From positions 1 through 12,426 of the forward strand of contig JAFVRU010000197.1 in the NCBI GenBank assembly GCA_017504065.1: a stretch of DNA of 12,426 nucleotides. The letters run 5' to 3'. The stretch is from Clostridia bacterium. GTDB lineage: Bacteria; Bacillota; Clostridia; Christensenellales; Borkfalkiaceae. Below the pieces are notes generated by a model. The model was not told the origin of the DNA and ran no database searches. It was given only the letters and a program-made list of their open reading frames with translations. Below are positions 1-5,802 of the stretch, piece by piece; position 1 is the stretch's first letter; every line of letters starts with the position of its first letter. Both the position numbers and the translations under genes were made by a program.

Positions 1-39
1 ATCGGGCATTTATGCGTTTATTTTGCATAATTACCCGAT
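1..39 (-). terminator. Hairpin just downstream of tRNA-Leu, possible terminator
   Basis: ATCGGG (1-6) pairs with CCCGAT (34-39). Inside a 3x3 internal loop, TTATGC (10-15) pairs with GCATAA (25-30) around a 9-nt loop. It begins three bases after the CCA end of the minus-strand tRNA, where a terminator is expected. The bases that would hold the U-tract lie outside the window, so terminator function is inferred from position and pairing only. Confidence 0.5.
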
Positions 40-41
40 TT

Positions 42-126
42 TGGTGCGGTCGACAGGAATTGAACCTGCATGGAGTTACCCACAAGATCCTTAGTCTTGC
101 GCGTCTGCCAGTTCCGCCACGACCGC
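42..126 (-). tRNA. tRNA-Leu, anticodon AAG
   Basis: The minus strand folds into a complete class II tRNA of 85 nt. The acceptor stem GCGGTCG pairs with CGACCGC, followed by discriminator A and an encoded CCA. The D arm has a 3-bp GCG/CGC stem with GG in the loop. The anticodon stem CAAGA/TCTTG closes the loop CTAAGGA. A long variable arm and the T arm GCAGG-TTCAATT-CCTGT complete it. The long variable arm and A35-G36-G37 fit leucine. The anticodon, at 90-92 on the minus strand, reads AAG, so it would decode CUU and, if A34 is deaminated to inosine, also CUC and CUA. A perfect-consensus promoter lies directly upstream. Confidence 0.95.
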
Positions 127-139
127 ATTAACGTACCTT

Positions 140-168
140 ATTATAGCTTAATATGTAGGGTTTGTCAA
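140..168 (-). promoter_or_regulatory. Sigma-A promoter of tRNA-Leu
   Basis: On the minus strand TTGACA (163-168) and TATAAT (140-145) are separated by exactly 17 bp, a full match to the housekeeping consensus. The mature tRNA 5' end is 13 bp below the -10 box, leaving a leader of about six nucleotides. The rest of the 127-253 gap is A/T-rich, with no gene and no convincing terminator for the upstream gene. Confidence 0.9.
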
Positions 169-253
169 CTCATTTTATCCCACCTTTTGAAAAAAAATCA
201 AAAATTTCTCCGCGCGCAAAAAAAGAAAGAACTTTTATAAAAAAATAGCTAGA

Positions 254-841
254 TCAAAGCTTGGGTTTCGCAGGTTTCTTCTCTTTCGAACGGTTTGTTT
301 TTAACAAGGGAAAAACGCTTTGAACAAATTTTACGGGATACAGGGCTGTAACGACCGCAATCGCGCATACGCCGCAGCAAACGCCTTGAAGTACGTTTCC
401 GATTACGGCGACGGTAGCTCCGCCAAAACCGTATAACATAAGCTCCCATAAAAAGTACCCGCCGACCATGAAACTCTCGGCAAAAATCGCGGCAAAGGCG
501 CGCGGAATAAAATCCCAACCATTGGCGGGGAGTACTCGTTTACCAACACGGTATAAAAACCATGCAAGTAACGCAACCCCGCCTTTGATGAAACACGTCG
601 CGGGGGCGTAGATAGCAAATCCGCTGATAACGTCTGCCAGCGCGCTGCCGAGCGCAGCGGCAATGCTCCCATACAAAGGCCCTAAAAACCAGCCTGCGAG
701 CAAAACAAACACGTCGCCTACGTTAAAATATCCGGTGGGCAGGGGAATGGTAATCACCAACGTTCCAATGCAGCAAAGCGTTGCAAATGCCGCGGTAAGG
801 GTCAGTTGTTTTGAGTAAGAAAAAGCGCGTACGGTCAGCAT
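254..841 (-). CDS. ECF transporter S component (PF07155-like)
   Basis: A hydrophobic 195-residue protein that resembles substrate-binding S components of energy-coupling factor (group II) transporters. These sit in the membrane, bind a vitamin or related micronutrient, and associate with a shared EcfT/EcfA module. The order of features fits the PF07155 group: a first membrane helix around 12-34 ending in IPLPTG, then the conserved FNVGDVFVLLAGWFLGP stretch (39-55), a GSALAD turn (65-70), further helices around 85-98, 113-137 and 147-168, and a Lys-rich tail. No EcfA or EcfT gene is in the window, so it probably uses a shared module. The substrate cannot be told from sequence. The frame is open up to a TTG at 907, but that TTG is part of the promoter -35 box. 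I therefore chose the ATG at 841, although its GGGG ribosome-site candidate is 15 nt away, which is long. Confidence 0.85.
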   Translation of the reverse strand: MLTVRAFSYSKQLTLTAAFATLCCIGTLVITIPLPTGYFNVGDVFVLLAGWFLGPLYGSIAAALGSALADVISGFAIYAPATCFIKGGVALLAWFLYRVGKRVLPANGWDFIPRAFAAIFAESFMVGGYFLWELMLYGFGGATVAVIGNVLQGVCCGVCAIAVVTALYPVKFVQSVFPLLKTNRSKEKKPAKPKL

Positions 842-878
842 AAATTTTATAAATAACCCCGTAAAATAGAATACATAC

Positions 879-907
879 AGTATACGCTTTTCCCCTTTGT
901 TTGTCAA
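879..907 (-). promoter_or_regulatory. Promoter of the ECF S component gene
   Basis: On the minus strand TTGACA (902-907) and TATACT (879-884) are 17 bp apart. The predicted transcript starts near 872, about 30 nt before the ATG at 841. The -35 box is 12 bp after the stop codon of the preceding gene, and no terminator is visible between them, so readthrough is also possible. Confidence 0.85.
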
Positions 908-919
908 GTATTTTTTTGA

Positions 920-1909
920 TTAAATACGTTCGGGCTGAATGCATTCTCCCGTTGCCGCGCTTTGAAAAATCACGAAAAATCCTTTCGTATCGTCGAAAAC
1001 GGAAACGGGCACAAACGTACACACATTTTTGATTTCTTCGGGCGGATTAGAGCCGTTTTCCGCTGCGAGCGCGTAGCATACGTATTGCGCTTTGCCGTTT
1101 TCATAGAGTACGCCAACGAGATATTCGGGCTTTTCCGCCGTACCCTTTACCCGCACCCATTCCCCGCAGGAAAACGCGCCTTTAAGCGTTTCGTCTTTCG
1201 GGTAATTGGAAAAAAGTTCGTCGATTTCCGCTTTCACGGACAAATAGTATCCGTCCGATTGCGTTTTAAACGGATGGAGTACGTTTTCAGCATCTCCATT
1301 CTCCGTAGCGTTTGTCCCTTCCTGCGCGCTTGGCTTTTCAGTTGCGCTTTGAGTAGATGCATTTTTTGCAGTTTCCGAAAGCAACTCGCGTTCATCTTTC
1401 ACCTCGTAATAATTTTCCGTAGCGACCGATTCGTCGTCGTAAGTTTTTTCTTTTTCCGTTTCCGAAAATCCTTCGTCGGATTCTGCGCTTTCCGCAATTT
1501 CCGTCTTTGCCGTATCCGACTTCGCGCGCGGAAATACAGGGGGCAGGGTTGCGTTGAGTATAGATTTCCAATCGTACGACCCGTTCCCGTTGATGCCGTA
1601 TGCGATGGGCACGACTTCGTTTTTCACGTAGCAAATAATCCCGCAAAATCCCCCTGAAACGTCGAGATCGGACAGGATATTAAACAGGCTTTTTCCGCGC
1701 AAGCAAAGCATTTCCGTCTTGCCTTTCCCGTCCGAGAGTAAGCAGTAATAATCGCCTGAAACGAGTGGCGCGAAATTGATGATGGAAACTTCTACCGCAA
1801 TATTTTTACCATACTGTTCGATTTTAATGAGCCCCGACAACGCTTTTCCGTCGCCTGAAAATCCTTGCTTGATCTGCCGTAAAATACACATTTTTTTTAC
1901 ATAATTCAT
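920..1909 (-). CDS. Two-domain protein of unknown function
   Basis: A 329-residue protein that I do not recognise. Residues 1-120 form a compact, probably beta-rich domain with conserved-looking stretches (KQGFSGDGKALSGLIKIEQYGK, split here as KQGFSGDGKA and LSGLIKIEQYGK, then VEVSIINFAP) and several Cys. Residues 127-212 are a low-complexity linker rich in Glu, Ser, Thr, Ala and Asn. Residues 217-329 form a second domain beginning YYLSVKAEIDELFSNYP, with alternating hydrophobic strands. There is no signal peptide or membrane segment, so it is probably cytoplasmic. The start at 1909 is set by a strong AGGTGGA site (1914-1920). The frame stays open to 1963, but those extra codons overlap a TTGACT promoter-like element. 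The coding frame is supported by the sensible protein and the ribosome site; the long plus-strand ORF opposite it is Arg/Phe-rich and looks like a shadow. Confidence 0.75.
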   Translation of the reverse strand: MNYVKKMCILRQIKQGFSGDGKALSGLIKIEQYGKNIAVEVSIINFAPLVSGDYYCLLSDGKGKTEMLCLRGKSLFNILSDLDVSGGFCGIICYVKNEVVPIAYGINGNGSYDWKSILNATLPPVFPRAKSDTAKTEIAESAESDEGFSETEKEKTYDDESVATENYYEVKDERELLSETAKNASTQSATEKPSAQEGTNATENGDAENVLHPFKTQSDGYYLSVKAEIDELFSNYPKDETLKGAFSCGEWVRVKGTAEKPEYLVGVLYENGKAQYVCYALAAENGSNPPEEIKNVCTFVPVSVFDDTKGFFVIFQSAATGECIQPERI

Positions 1910-1913
1910 AATT

Positions 1914-1920
1914 TCCACCT
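1914..1920 (-). promoter_or_regulatory. Ribosome binding site fixing the start at 1909
   Basis: AGGTGGA on the minus strand lies 4 nt upstream of the ATG at 1907-1909. The upstream ATG at 1937-1939 in the same frame has no comparable site, so the shorter start is preferred. Confidence 0.7.
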
Positions 1921-1934
1921 GAAAATATTCATTA

Positions 1935-1963
1935 TCCATAGTATATAGGAACGGAAAAGTCAA
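1935..1963 (-). promoter_or_regulatory. Weak candidate promoter for the 920-1909 gene
   Basis: TTGACT (1958-1963) is 17 bp from TATGGA (1935-1940) on the minus strand. A better -10-like TATACT (1940-1945) is present but only 12 bp from the -35. The location is right but the exact boxes are uncertain. Confidence 0.4.
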
Positions 1964-2042
1964 AAATTGACGGATTTGGCGGTTTTTTCACAAATACGGA
2001 AGAAAAAATCTCGATTATTTATGAAAAAATTCAAAGAAAACA

Positions 2043-2071
2043 TTGACCCGAATGCATTTTTGGCGTATAAT
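2043..2071 (+). promoter_or_regulatory. Promoter of the VanZ-like/DUF368 operon
   Basis: TTGACC (2043-2048), a 17-bp spacer and TATAAT (2066-2071). The expected start of transcription falls at or within a base or two of the ATG at 2078, since only six bases (AGAATT) separate the -10 box from that ATG. The upstream in-frame ATG at 2021 would be untranscribed from this promoter. Confidence 0.85.
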
Positions 2072-2077
2072 AGAATT

Positions 2078-2602
2078 ATGAGCGAACAAAAAAGCGGAAA
2101 ATTCGGTCGAATTCTACGAAACGTTTTTCTGACGGCGGCGAGTATAGCGATGTTGTGTTGGATTTTTTCTAACTCCTTGCAAACGGGCTCGCAATCGTCG
2201 GGGCAAAGCGCGCGGATTACGTCTTGGGTGCAAAAAATCTTTCGTTTTTTCGCGCCCGACTCCTTTGTGGCGAACGCTACGGGGGCGGAGTATCGAAAAC
2301 TGCATTCCGTTATTCGTATGCTAGCGCATTTTGCGGAGTTTGCGTTGCTCGGCGCGTTATTGGGCTGGACTTGCCTATCGTATTCCCGCAAAAAGGGCTA
2401 TTTCGCATTCACGGCGCTGTTGATTTTGCTTGTACCCGTCGTCGACGAGTTTTTGCAAATGCATACGGCGGGACGGGGCGCGGAGCTCAAAGATCTTCTA
2501 ATCGATACGGCAGGCGGTTTTGCGGGGCTGCTGTTTGCGGGCTTGACCGTTTGGCTGGGCTGCGCGATCGCGCGCAAGAAAAAGAAAGAAAAAGGAGTAT
2601 AA
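2078..2602 (+). CDS. VanZ-like family membrane protein
   Basis: A 174-residue membrane protein with the VanZ-like (PF04892) pattern: helix around 14-31 ending in SNSLQTG (31-37), AHFAEFALLG (83-92) opening a second helix, a third helix around 106-122 followed by DEFLQ (123-127), then AGRGAELKDLLIDTAGG (131-147) and a fourth helix ending in a Lys-rich tail. VanZ itself gives low-level teicoplanin resistance by an unclear mechanism; many homologues have no known role. It shares an operon with the DUF368 gene 3 bp downstream. I chose ATG 2078 because the promoter overlaps any longer form. No Shine-Dalgarno site precedes it, so the message may be leaderless. An ATG at 2021 would add 19 residues if another promoter is used. 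Confidence 0.85.
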   Translation: MSEQKSGKFGRILRNVFLTAASIAMLCWIFSNSLQTGSQSSGQSARITSWVQKIFRFFAPDSFVANATGAEYRKLHSVIRMLAHFAEFALLGALLGWTCLSYSRKKGYFAFTALLILLVPVVDEFLQMHTAGRGAELKDLLIDTAGGFAGLLFAGLTVWLGCAIARKKKKEKGV

Positions 2603-2605
2603 ACT

Positions 2606-3604
2606 ATGGCGCAAGAAAGTATGGAGATCGCGCTGATCAAATACAACAAAAAGACTTGGTGTAAGAGCGGGCTGCTCGGCTTTTTCGTCGGACTCGCGGT
2701 GATCGTGCCGGGGATTAGCGGCTCGACCGTAGCCATTATTTTCAAATTGTACGATCAATTTTTATACGCCTTGGGGAATTTATTCAAAAAATTCAAACAA
2801 TGCTTTTTGTTCCTGTTGCCTATTTTACTCGGTATGGGATTGGGGCTTTTGCTCGGCTTTATCACGGTGAAAAAACTGTTGGAGCTTTTGCCGTTTGCCA
2901 TCGTTTGCCTATTTGCAGGCTTGATGAGCGGCGCATTCCCCGCGGTGAAAGACGAGTTAAAAGGCGCGGAACGGACGGGTAAGCGGATTGTCTTGTTTGC
3001 GCTTGGGCTGCTCATTCCCGTAGCGATCGGTTGCGTATCGGCGTTGCTAGCTACGGAAAACTCGGTGGACGGCGTGGCGAAAGACGTGTTTGCGAACGTG
3101 CGTTGGTGGCATGCGGTTTTGGGTGTAGTCGTCGGGTTTGTCGTCGGCGTTACGCAGATCGTACCCGGGCTTTCCGCAAGCGCGTTCATGATGGCGATCG
3201 GCTGGTTTAACAGTTTGGTGAGCAGTATTAGCATGACGTATTGGAAAGCGAATCCCGCCGTATTCGTCGTTTATGCAGCGTTCGGAGTCGGCTTGATCGT
3301 AGGGCTGCTCACGTTCTCGAAATTGCTCACGTACGTATTCGGCAAAGCGCGGCACACGGCGTATTCGATGATCGTCGGGCTGTCGTTGGGCTCGATCGTG
3401 TCGATGTTTTGCAACGGCGATATTATGGAAGTCTACACCGATTGGGCGAAGAACGGAGTCGCGGTATTGGACGTCGTTTTGGGTATCGCATTGTTTGCAA
3501 TCGGCGTAGTCGGCGCATACCTGCTTGTGCGTTATCAGCGTAAAAAGGACGCGGAAGCACAGGAACAAGCGAGCCAAAAAGCGAGTGAAAAAGCGGAAAT
3601 CTAA
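2606..3604 (+). CDS. popT: DUF368 protein, PopT-like polyprenyl-phosphate transporter
   Basis: A 332-residue polytopic membrane protein of the DUF368 family (PF04018). Members have been shown to act as undecaprenyl-phosphate translocases (PopT), returning the lipid carrier of wall and glycan synthesis to the inner leaflet. The two pseudo-symmetrical signatures are present: VGLAVIVPGISGSTVAII (28-45) and VGVTQIVPGLSASAFMMAIG (180-199), each followed by a hydrophobic hairpin. Other membrane segments lie around 65-87, 94-112, 126-149, 217-240, 252-270 and 285-308, with a charged cytoplasmic tail rich in Lys, Glu and Ala. The start has a clear AAGGAG at 2592-2597, 8 nt away. It follows the VanZ-like stop by 3 bp, indicating cotranscription. 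Family membership is secure; the lipid substrate here is inferred from characterised relatives. Confidence 0.88.
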   Translation: MAQESMEIALIKYNKKTWCKSGLLGFFVGLAVIVPGISGSTVAIIFKLYDQFLYALGNLFKKFKQCFLFLLPILLGMGLGLLLGFITVKKLLELLPFAIVCLFAGLMSGAFPAVKDELKGAERTGKRIVLFALGLLIPVAIGCVSALLATENSVDGVAKDVFANVRWWHAVLGVVVGFVVGVTQIVPGLSASAFMMAIGWFNSLVSSISMTYWKANPAVFVVYAAFGVGLIVGLLTFSKLLTYVFGKARHTAYSMIVGLSLGSIVSMFCNGDIMEVYTDWAKNGVAVLDVVLGIALFAIGVVGAYLLVRYQRKKDAEAQEQASQKASEKAEI

Positions 3605-3624
3605 CGAAAAAGCAGGATTAGACG

Positions 3625-3828
3625 ATGAAATTACGGATCAAAGAAATTTTAGAACAAAAGGGCAAAACAAAGTCTTGGCTCTATATTCAGTTGGGGTTGA
3701 GTTATCAAAATTTTAATAAAATCATCAACAATCAAACGTCCGCGATCAAGTTTGAAAACTTACAGGCGATTTGCGATATATTGGAGTGTACGCCCAACGA
3801 TTTGTTTGAAGAATATTATCAAAAATAA
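3625..3828 (+). CDS. Small XRE-family DNA-binding protein
   Basis: A 67-residue protein that is essentially a single Cro/C1-type helix-turn-helix, of the short PF13443-like kind. It opens with MKLRIKEILEQKGKTKSWLY; the recognition part is LGLSYQNFNKIINNQ (24-38), and it ends in the typical LQAICDILECTPNDLFEEYY. There is no sensor or dimerisation domain. It starts 20 bp after the DUF368 gene with AGGA upstream of the ATG, so it is probably the last gene of the VanZ-like/DUF368 transcript and may regulate it. No target operator was identified. Its codons are more A/T-rich than those of the gene before it. Confidence 0.85.
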   Translation: MKLRIKEILEQKGKTKSWLYIQLGLSYQNFNKIINNQTSAIKFENLQAICDILECTPNDLFEEYYQK

Positions 3829-3836
3829 AGGAAACG

Positions 3837-3896
3837 ATGAAAAACAGCCCGCAGTATTTGCATGAAGTAAACTACGCGTGCTGTTTGTTTTTATAA
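3837..3896 (+). CDS. Possible 19-residue leader peptide before comFC
   Basis: A short ORF reads MKNSPQYLHEVNYACCLFL. Its ATG is preceded by AAAGGA at a usable distance, and its stop is 9 nt before the comFC start, where AAGGAA serves comFC. Most of it overlaps an imperfect stem-loop (3842-3886). It could be a translated leader affecting the hairpin, or a chance ORF inside a terminator. There is no homology evidence, so the call is tentative. Confidence 0.3.
   Translation: MKNSPQYLHEVNYACCLFL
3842..3893 (+). terminator. Stem-loop with T-rich tail between the XRE gene and comFC
   Basis: AAACAGC (3842-3848) pairs with GCTGTTT (3880-3886). CGCAGT and the later ACT..GCG extend the stem with a small bulge. 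The tail GTTTTTA follows. This could end the VanZ-like/DUF368/XRE transcript or attenuate readthrough into comFC. The T-tract is interrupted, so strength is uncertain. Confidence 0.5.
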
Positions 3897-3905
3897 GGAA
3901 ACCGA

Positions 3906-4676
3906 ATGAAAAAGTTGTTTGCAAAAATTCAGCGCAAAATCCGCGCGTATGCCGACGAACACGGGTTTACCTGCGACGTTTGCGGAGCGGAAGTATTTGA
4001 ATATCCCAAGCACAGGCTTTGTAAAACCTGCGAAAGTACGCTGTTTTGGAACGATAACCGCCGTTGCGATCAGTGCGGACGGAAAACGTCGGCGGACGGG
4101 GTCTGTTTGACGTGCAAAAGCAAACCGCCCGCGTTCACACGCGGTTTTGCTCCGTTCGTGTATCGCGGGGATACGGCTTCGTATATCAATCGGATCAAAA
4201 ACGGCAATCCACGGCTTGCGCTCTTTTTCGCAGAACGCATGACGGAGTGGTTTATCGAGCTGTATCCGAATATCGAAAACTTCCAAAACGGAGCGGAAAC
4301 TTTGCTGGTGGTCGCCGTACCGCTCACCAAAGAAAAGGAACGCGAACGCGGGTACAACCAAGCCGTGGAATTTGCGGAGCGCATCACCCTTACCTTGCGG
4401 AAATTGGGGTATGCGGCGGAAACCGATGGGGAGCTGCTCGTCAAGACCAAAGAGACGTTGCCGCAAAAGCGTATGACGTATCGGGAGCGGCAGGAGAACG
4501 TTTCGGGTGCGTACCGCGTACATAAACGCAAAGCGTGTCGGGGGAGAACGATTTTGCTCGTTGACGACGTGTTGACTACGGGCGCAACGGGTGGGGAGTG
4601 CGCCGAACGCTTGTTTGCAGCGGGAGCGAAAGAAGTCTGTTTTCTCGTCGCAGCCGCCGTGCCTGAGCAAAACTGA
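3906..4676 (+). CDS. comFC: ComF-family phosphoribosyltransferase-like protein
   Basis: A 256-residue ComFC-type protein, of usual family length. The N-terminal part has two zinc-binding CxxC pairs (C23/C26 with C39/C42) and a second set (C54/C57 with C67/C70). The C-terminal part is a type I phosphoribosyltransferase fold with VPLTKEKERERGYNQA (138-153) and the PRPP loop ILLVDDVLTTGATG (216-229). In competent bacteria ComFC is cytoplasmic and needed for uptake of transforming DNA, probably with the ComFA helicase. No comFA gene is adjacent here, so its role in this organism is open. AAGGAA precedes the ATG. It ends 17 bp before the stop of the convergent lipoprotein gene, with no terminator visible between them. 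Confidence 0.9.
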   Translation: MKKLFAKIQRKIRAYADEHGFTCDVCGAEVFEYPKHRLCKTCESTLFWNDNRRCDQCGRKTSADGVCLTCKSKPPAFTRGFAPFVYRGDTASYINRIKNGNPRLALFFAERMTEWFIELYPNIENFQNGAETLLVVAVPLTKEKERERGYNQAVEFAERITLTLRKLGYAAETDGELLVKTKETLPQKRMTYRERQENVSGAYRVHKRKACRGRTILLVDDVLTTGATGGECAERLFAAGAKEVCFLVAAAVPEQN

Positions 4677-4693
4677 CTTGCCGATTGAACGAT

Positions 4694-5590
4694 TTATAAA
4701 AATCTTCTGGCTTCGATATAGAACGCCCAACGCTGGGCGGTCATTTTTTCGATTCGCGCGTAGTCGGACGCGGTGTGTAGGATATAGTTATTCCCCAAGT
4801 ACAGCGCGACGTGTCCGACTCGTTCAACACCCGTTTTGTTTTGTCGGGATTCATTGGTGAAATAGATACAATCTCCCCGTTGCAAGTTCGCGCGTTTGAC
4901 AAAGCTGCCCTGCACGACTTGCGTGCGGGTATTGACGTCGAGCAGTTTTTTTGCTCCCTTATAAAATACGTATTGAATCAGGGACGAACAGTCGAATTTT
5001 TGCGCGGTGAAGCCGCTCAAAAGTTTGCCTTTTCCGTCGTGCAAACGCACCGCGCCGTATACGTAGGGTACGCCGAGAAGTTTATAGCCTTCCGAAATCA
5101 CTTTTTCCACGTCCGCGTCGTCCGATTTTTCCAAAGTGAAAACGGTCGCGTACGAAGCGTAAATGTACGCGGTTTTATTGCGGTAGTAGGTCTTGTACCA
5201 ATTTCCCGTTTTTCCGAGAACGGTGTACGTCGTACCCTTTTCCGCGCTGCCGAGCACGCTATACTCCGTGCCCGCGCCCGAACGGAAATTCACGCTGCTG
5301 CCCGTGCAACGTATGTACTCCGCTTTTGCGGGAACGACGGGGGCAGGGTCGGGTTCAGGCGTTGGAACGGGCGGAGTTTGCGGGACTTGCGGAGTTTGCG
5401 TTTCGGGGGGAGTTTCTTGCTCCGTATCCGAAGATTCGGGGGGAGTTTGCGCTCCGCTGTCCGATACGGATTCCGACGTAAAAACGGACGAATCGACGTT
5501 TGCTTGGTTATTACATGCCGCTAAAAGCGCGACGGGGGACGAGAATGCCAATGCGAGCAAAAAAGCCGCGGCTTTATTCCATAGTTTCAT
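4694..5590 (-). CDS. SH3 domain NlpC/P60 lipoprotein, probable peptidoglycan endopeptidase
   Basis: A 298-residue exported wall hydrolase. Residues 1-25 are a lipoprotein signal peptide with lipobox LLAAC, making C26 the lipidated residue. A linker (about 45-90) rich in Pro, Glu, Thr and Ser follows. Residues 90-152 are a bacterial SH3 domain (VNFRSGAGTEYSVLG, then GNWYKTYYRNKTAYIYASY) likely to bind wall. Residues 157-298 are an NlpC/P60 cysteine peptidase: FDCSSLIQYVF holds the nucleophile C201, and GHVALYLGNN holds the catalytic H260, with a further H272. This family cuts stem-peptide bonds such as D-Glu-meso-DAP. The start at 5590 is chosen for the AGAAGG site and because it gives a proper signal peptide; the longer reading to 5644 lies in the promoter. 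Confidence 0.92.
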   Translation of the reverse strand: MKLWNKAAAFLLALAFSSPVALLAACNNQANVDSSVFTSESVSDSGAQTPPESSDTEQETPPETQTPQVPQTPPVPTPEPDPAPVVPAKAEYIRCTGSSVNFRSGAGTEYSVLGSAEKGTTYTVLGKTGNWYKTYYRNKTAYIYASYATVFTLEKSDDADVEKVISEGYKLLGVPYVYGAVRLHDGKGKLLSGFTAQKFDCSSLIQYVFYKGAKKLLDVNTRTQVVQGSFVKRANLQRGDCIYFTNESRQNKTGVERVGHVALYLGNNYILHTASDYARIEKMTAQRWAFYIEARRFL

Positions 5591-5635
5591 AAGTACCTTC
5601 TTTTCAAATTTTTTGCGCAAAACAGCGCGGGGATT

Positions 5636-5665
5636 ATTGTACAATAGTCAAGACATATTTGTCAA
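5636..5665 (-). promoter_or_regulatory. Promoter of the NlpC/P60 lipoprotein gene
   Basis: On the minus strand TTGACA (5660-5665) is 18 bp from TACAAT (5636-5641). Transcription would begin near 5629, about 40 nt upstream of the ATG at 5590, leaving room for the AGAAGG site (5596-5601). Confidence 0.75.
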
Positions 5666-5720
5666 TAGTGAGAAAAAGGAAAAAAAGGGGAGTTTTACCA
5701 AACGGAAAGCGGAAAAACTT

Positions 5721-5748
5721 TTTTCAAACAAGCTCCACCGCTTGAAAA
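5721..5748. promoter_or_regulatory. Inverted repeat over the -35 box of the PHP-gene promoter
   Basis: TTTTCAA (5721-5727) is an inverted copy of TTGAAAA (5742-5748), with a GC/GC core around TCCACC. The right arm covers the -35 box TTGAAA. Since the genes on both sides diverge, a terminator is not needed here, which makes an operator more likely, though a chance dyad in A/T-rich DNA is possible. Confidence 0.35.
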
Positions 5749-5770
5749 GACGAAGAAAATGTGCTATAAT
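5742..5770 (+). promoter_or_regulatory. Promoter of the PHP/nucleotidyltransferase operon
   Basis: TTGAAA (5742-5747), a 17-bp spacer and TATAAT (5765-5770). Transcription would begin near 5777, giving a short leader containing AAAGGAGA (5789-5796) before the ATG at 5803. Confidence 0.85.
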
Positions 5771-5802
5771 GAAAACGTATTGAGTTTAAAAGGAGAGTGC
5801 CG

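Noticed and set aside
180..253. Possible terminator for the ECF S component gene
   Set aside because: Only a 6-bp all-A/T dyad (TTTTGA/TCAAAA) and T-runs are seen, with no stable stem next to a T-tract.
962..1657. 231-residue plus-strand ORF opposite the unknown protein gene
   Set aside because: The translation is dominated by Arg, Phe, Cys and Val without domain pattern and has no ribosome site. The minus-strand frame has AGGTGGA and sensible domains, so this is an antisense shadow.
3047..3577. 176-residue minus-strand ORF inside the DUF368 gene
   Set aside because: Rich in His, Arg and Asp, no ribosome site, and wholly inside a well-recognised gene.
3891..4730. 279-residue minus-strand ORF opposite comFC
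   Set aside because: Arg/Phe/His-rich, overlaps the end of two real genes, while comFC carries clear zinc and PRPP motifs.
4811..5524. 237-residue plus-strand ORF opposite the NlpC/P60 lipoprotein gene
   Set aside because: It is the complement of the Pro/Glu/Thr linker and domain codons, with Arg/Phe/Val-rich nonsense protein and no initiation signal.
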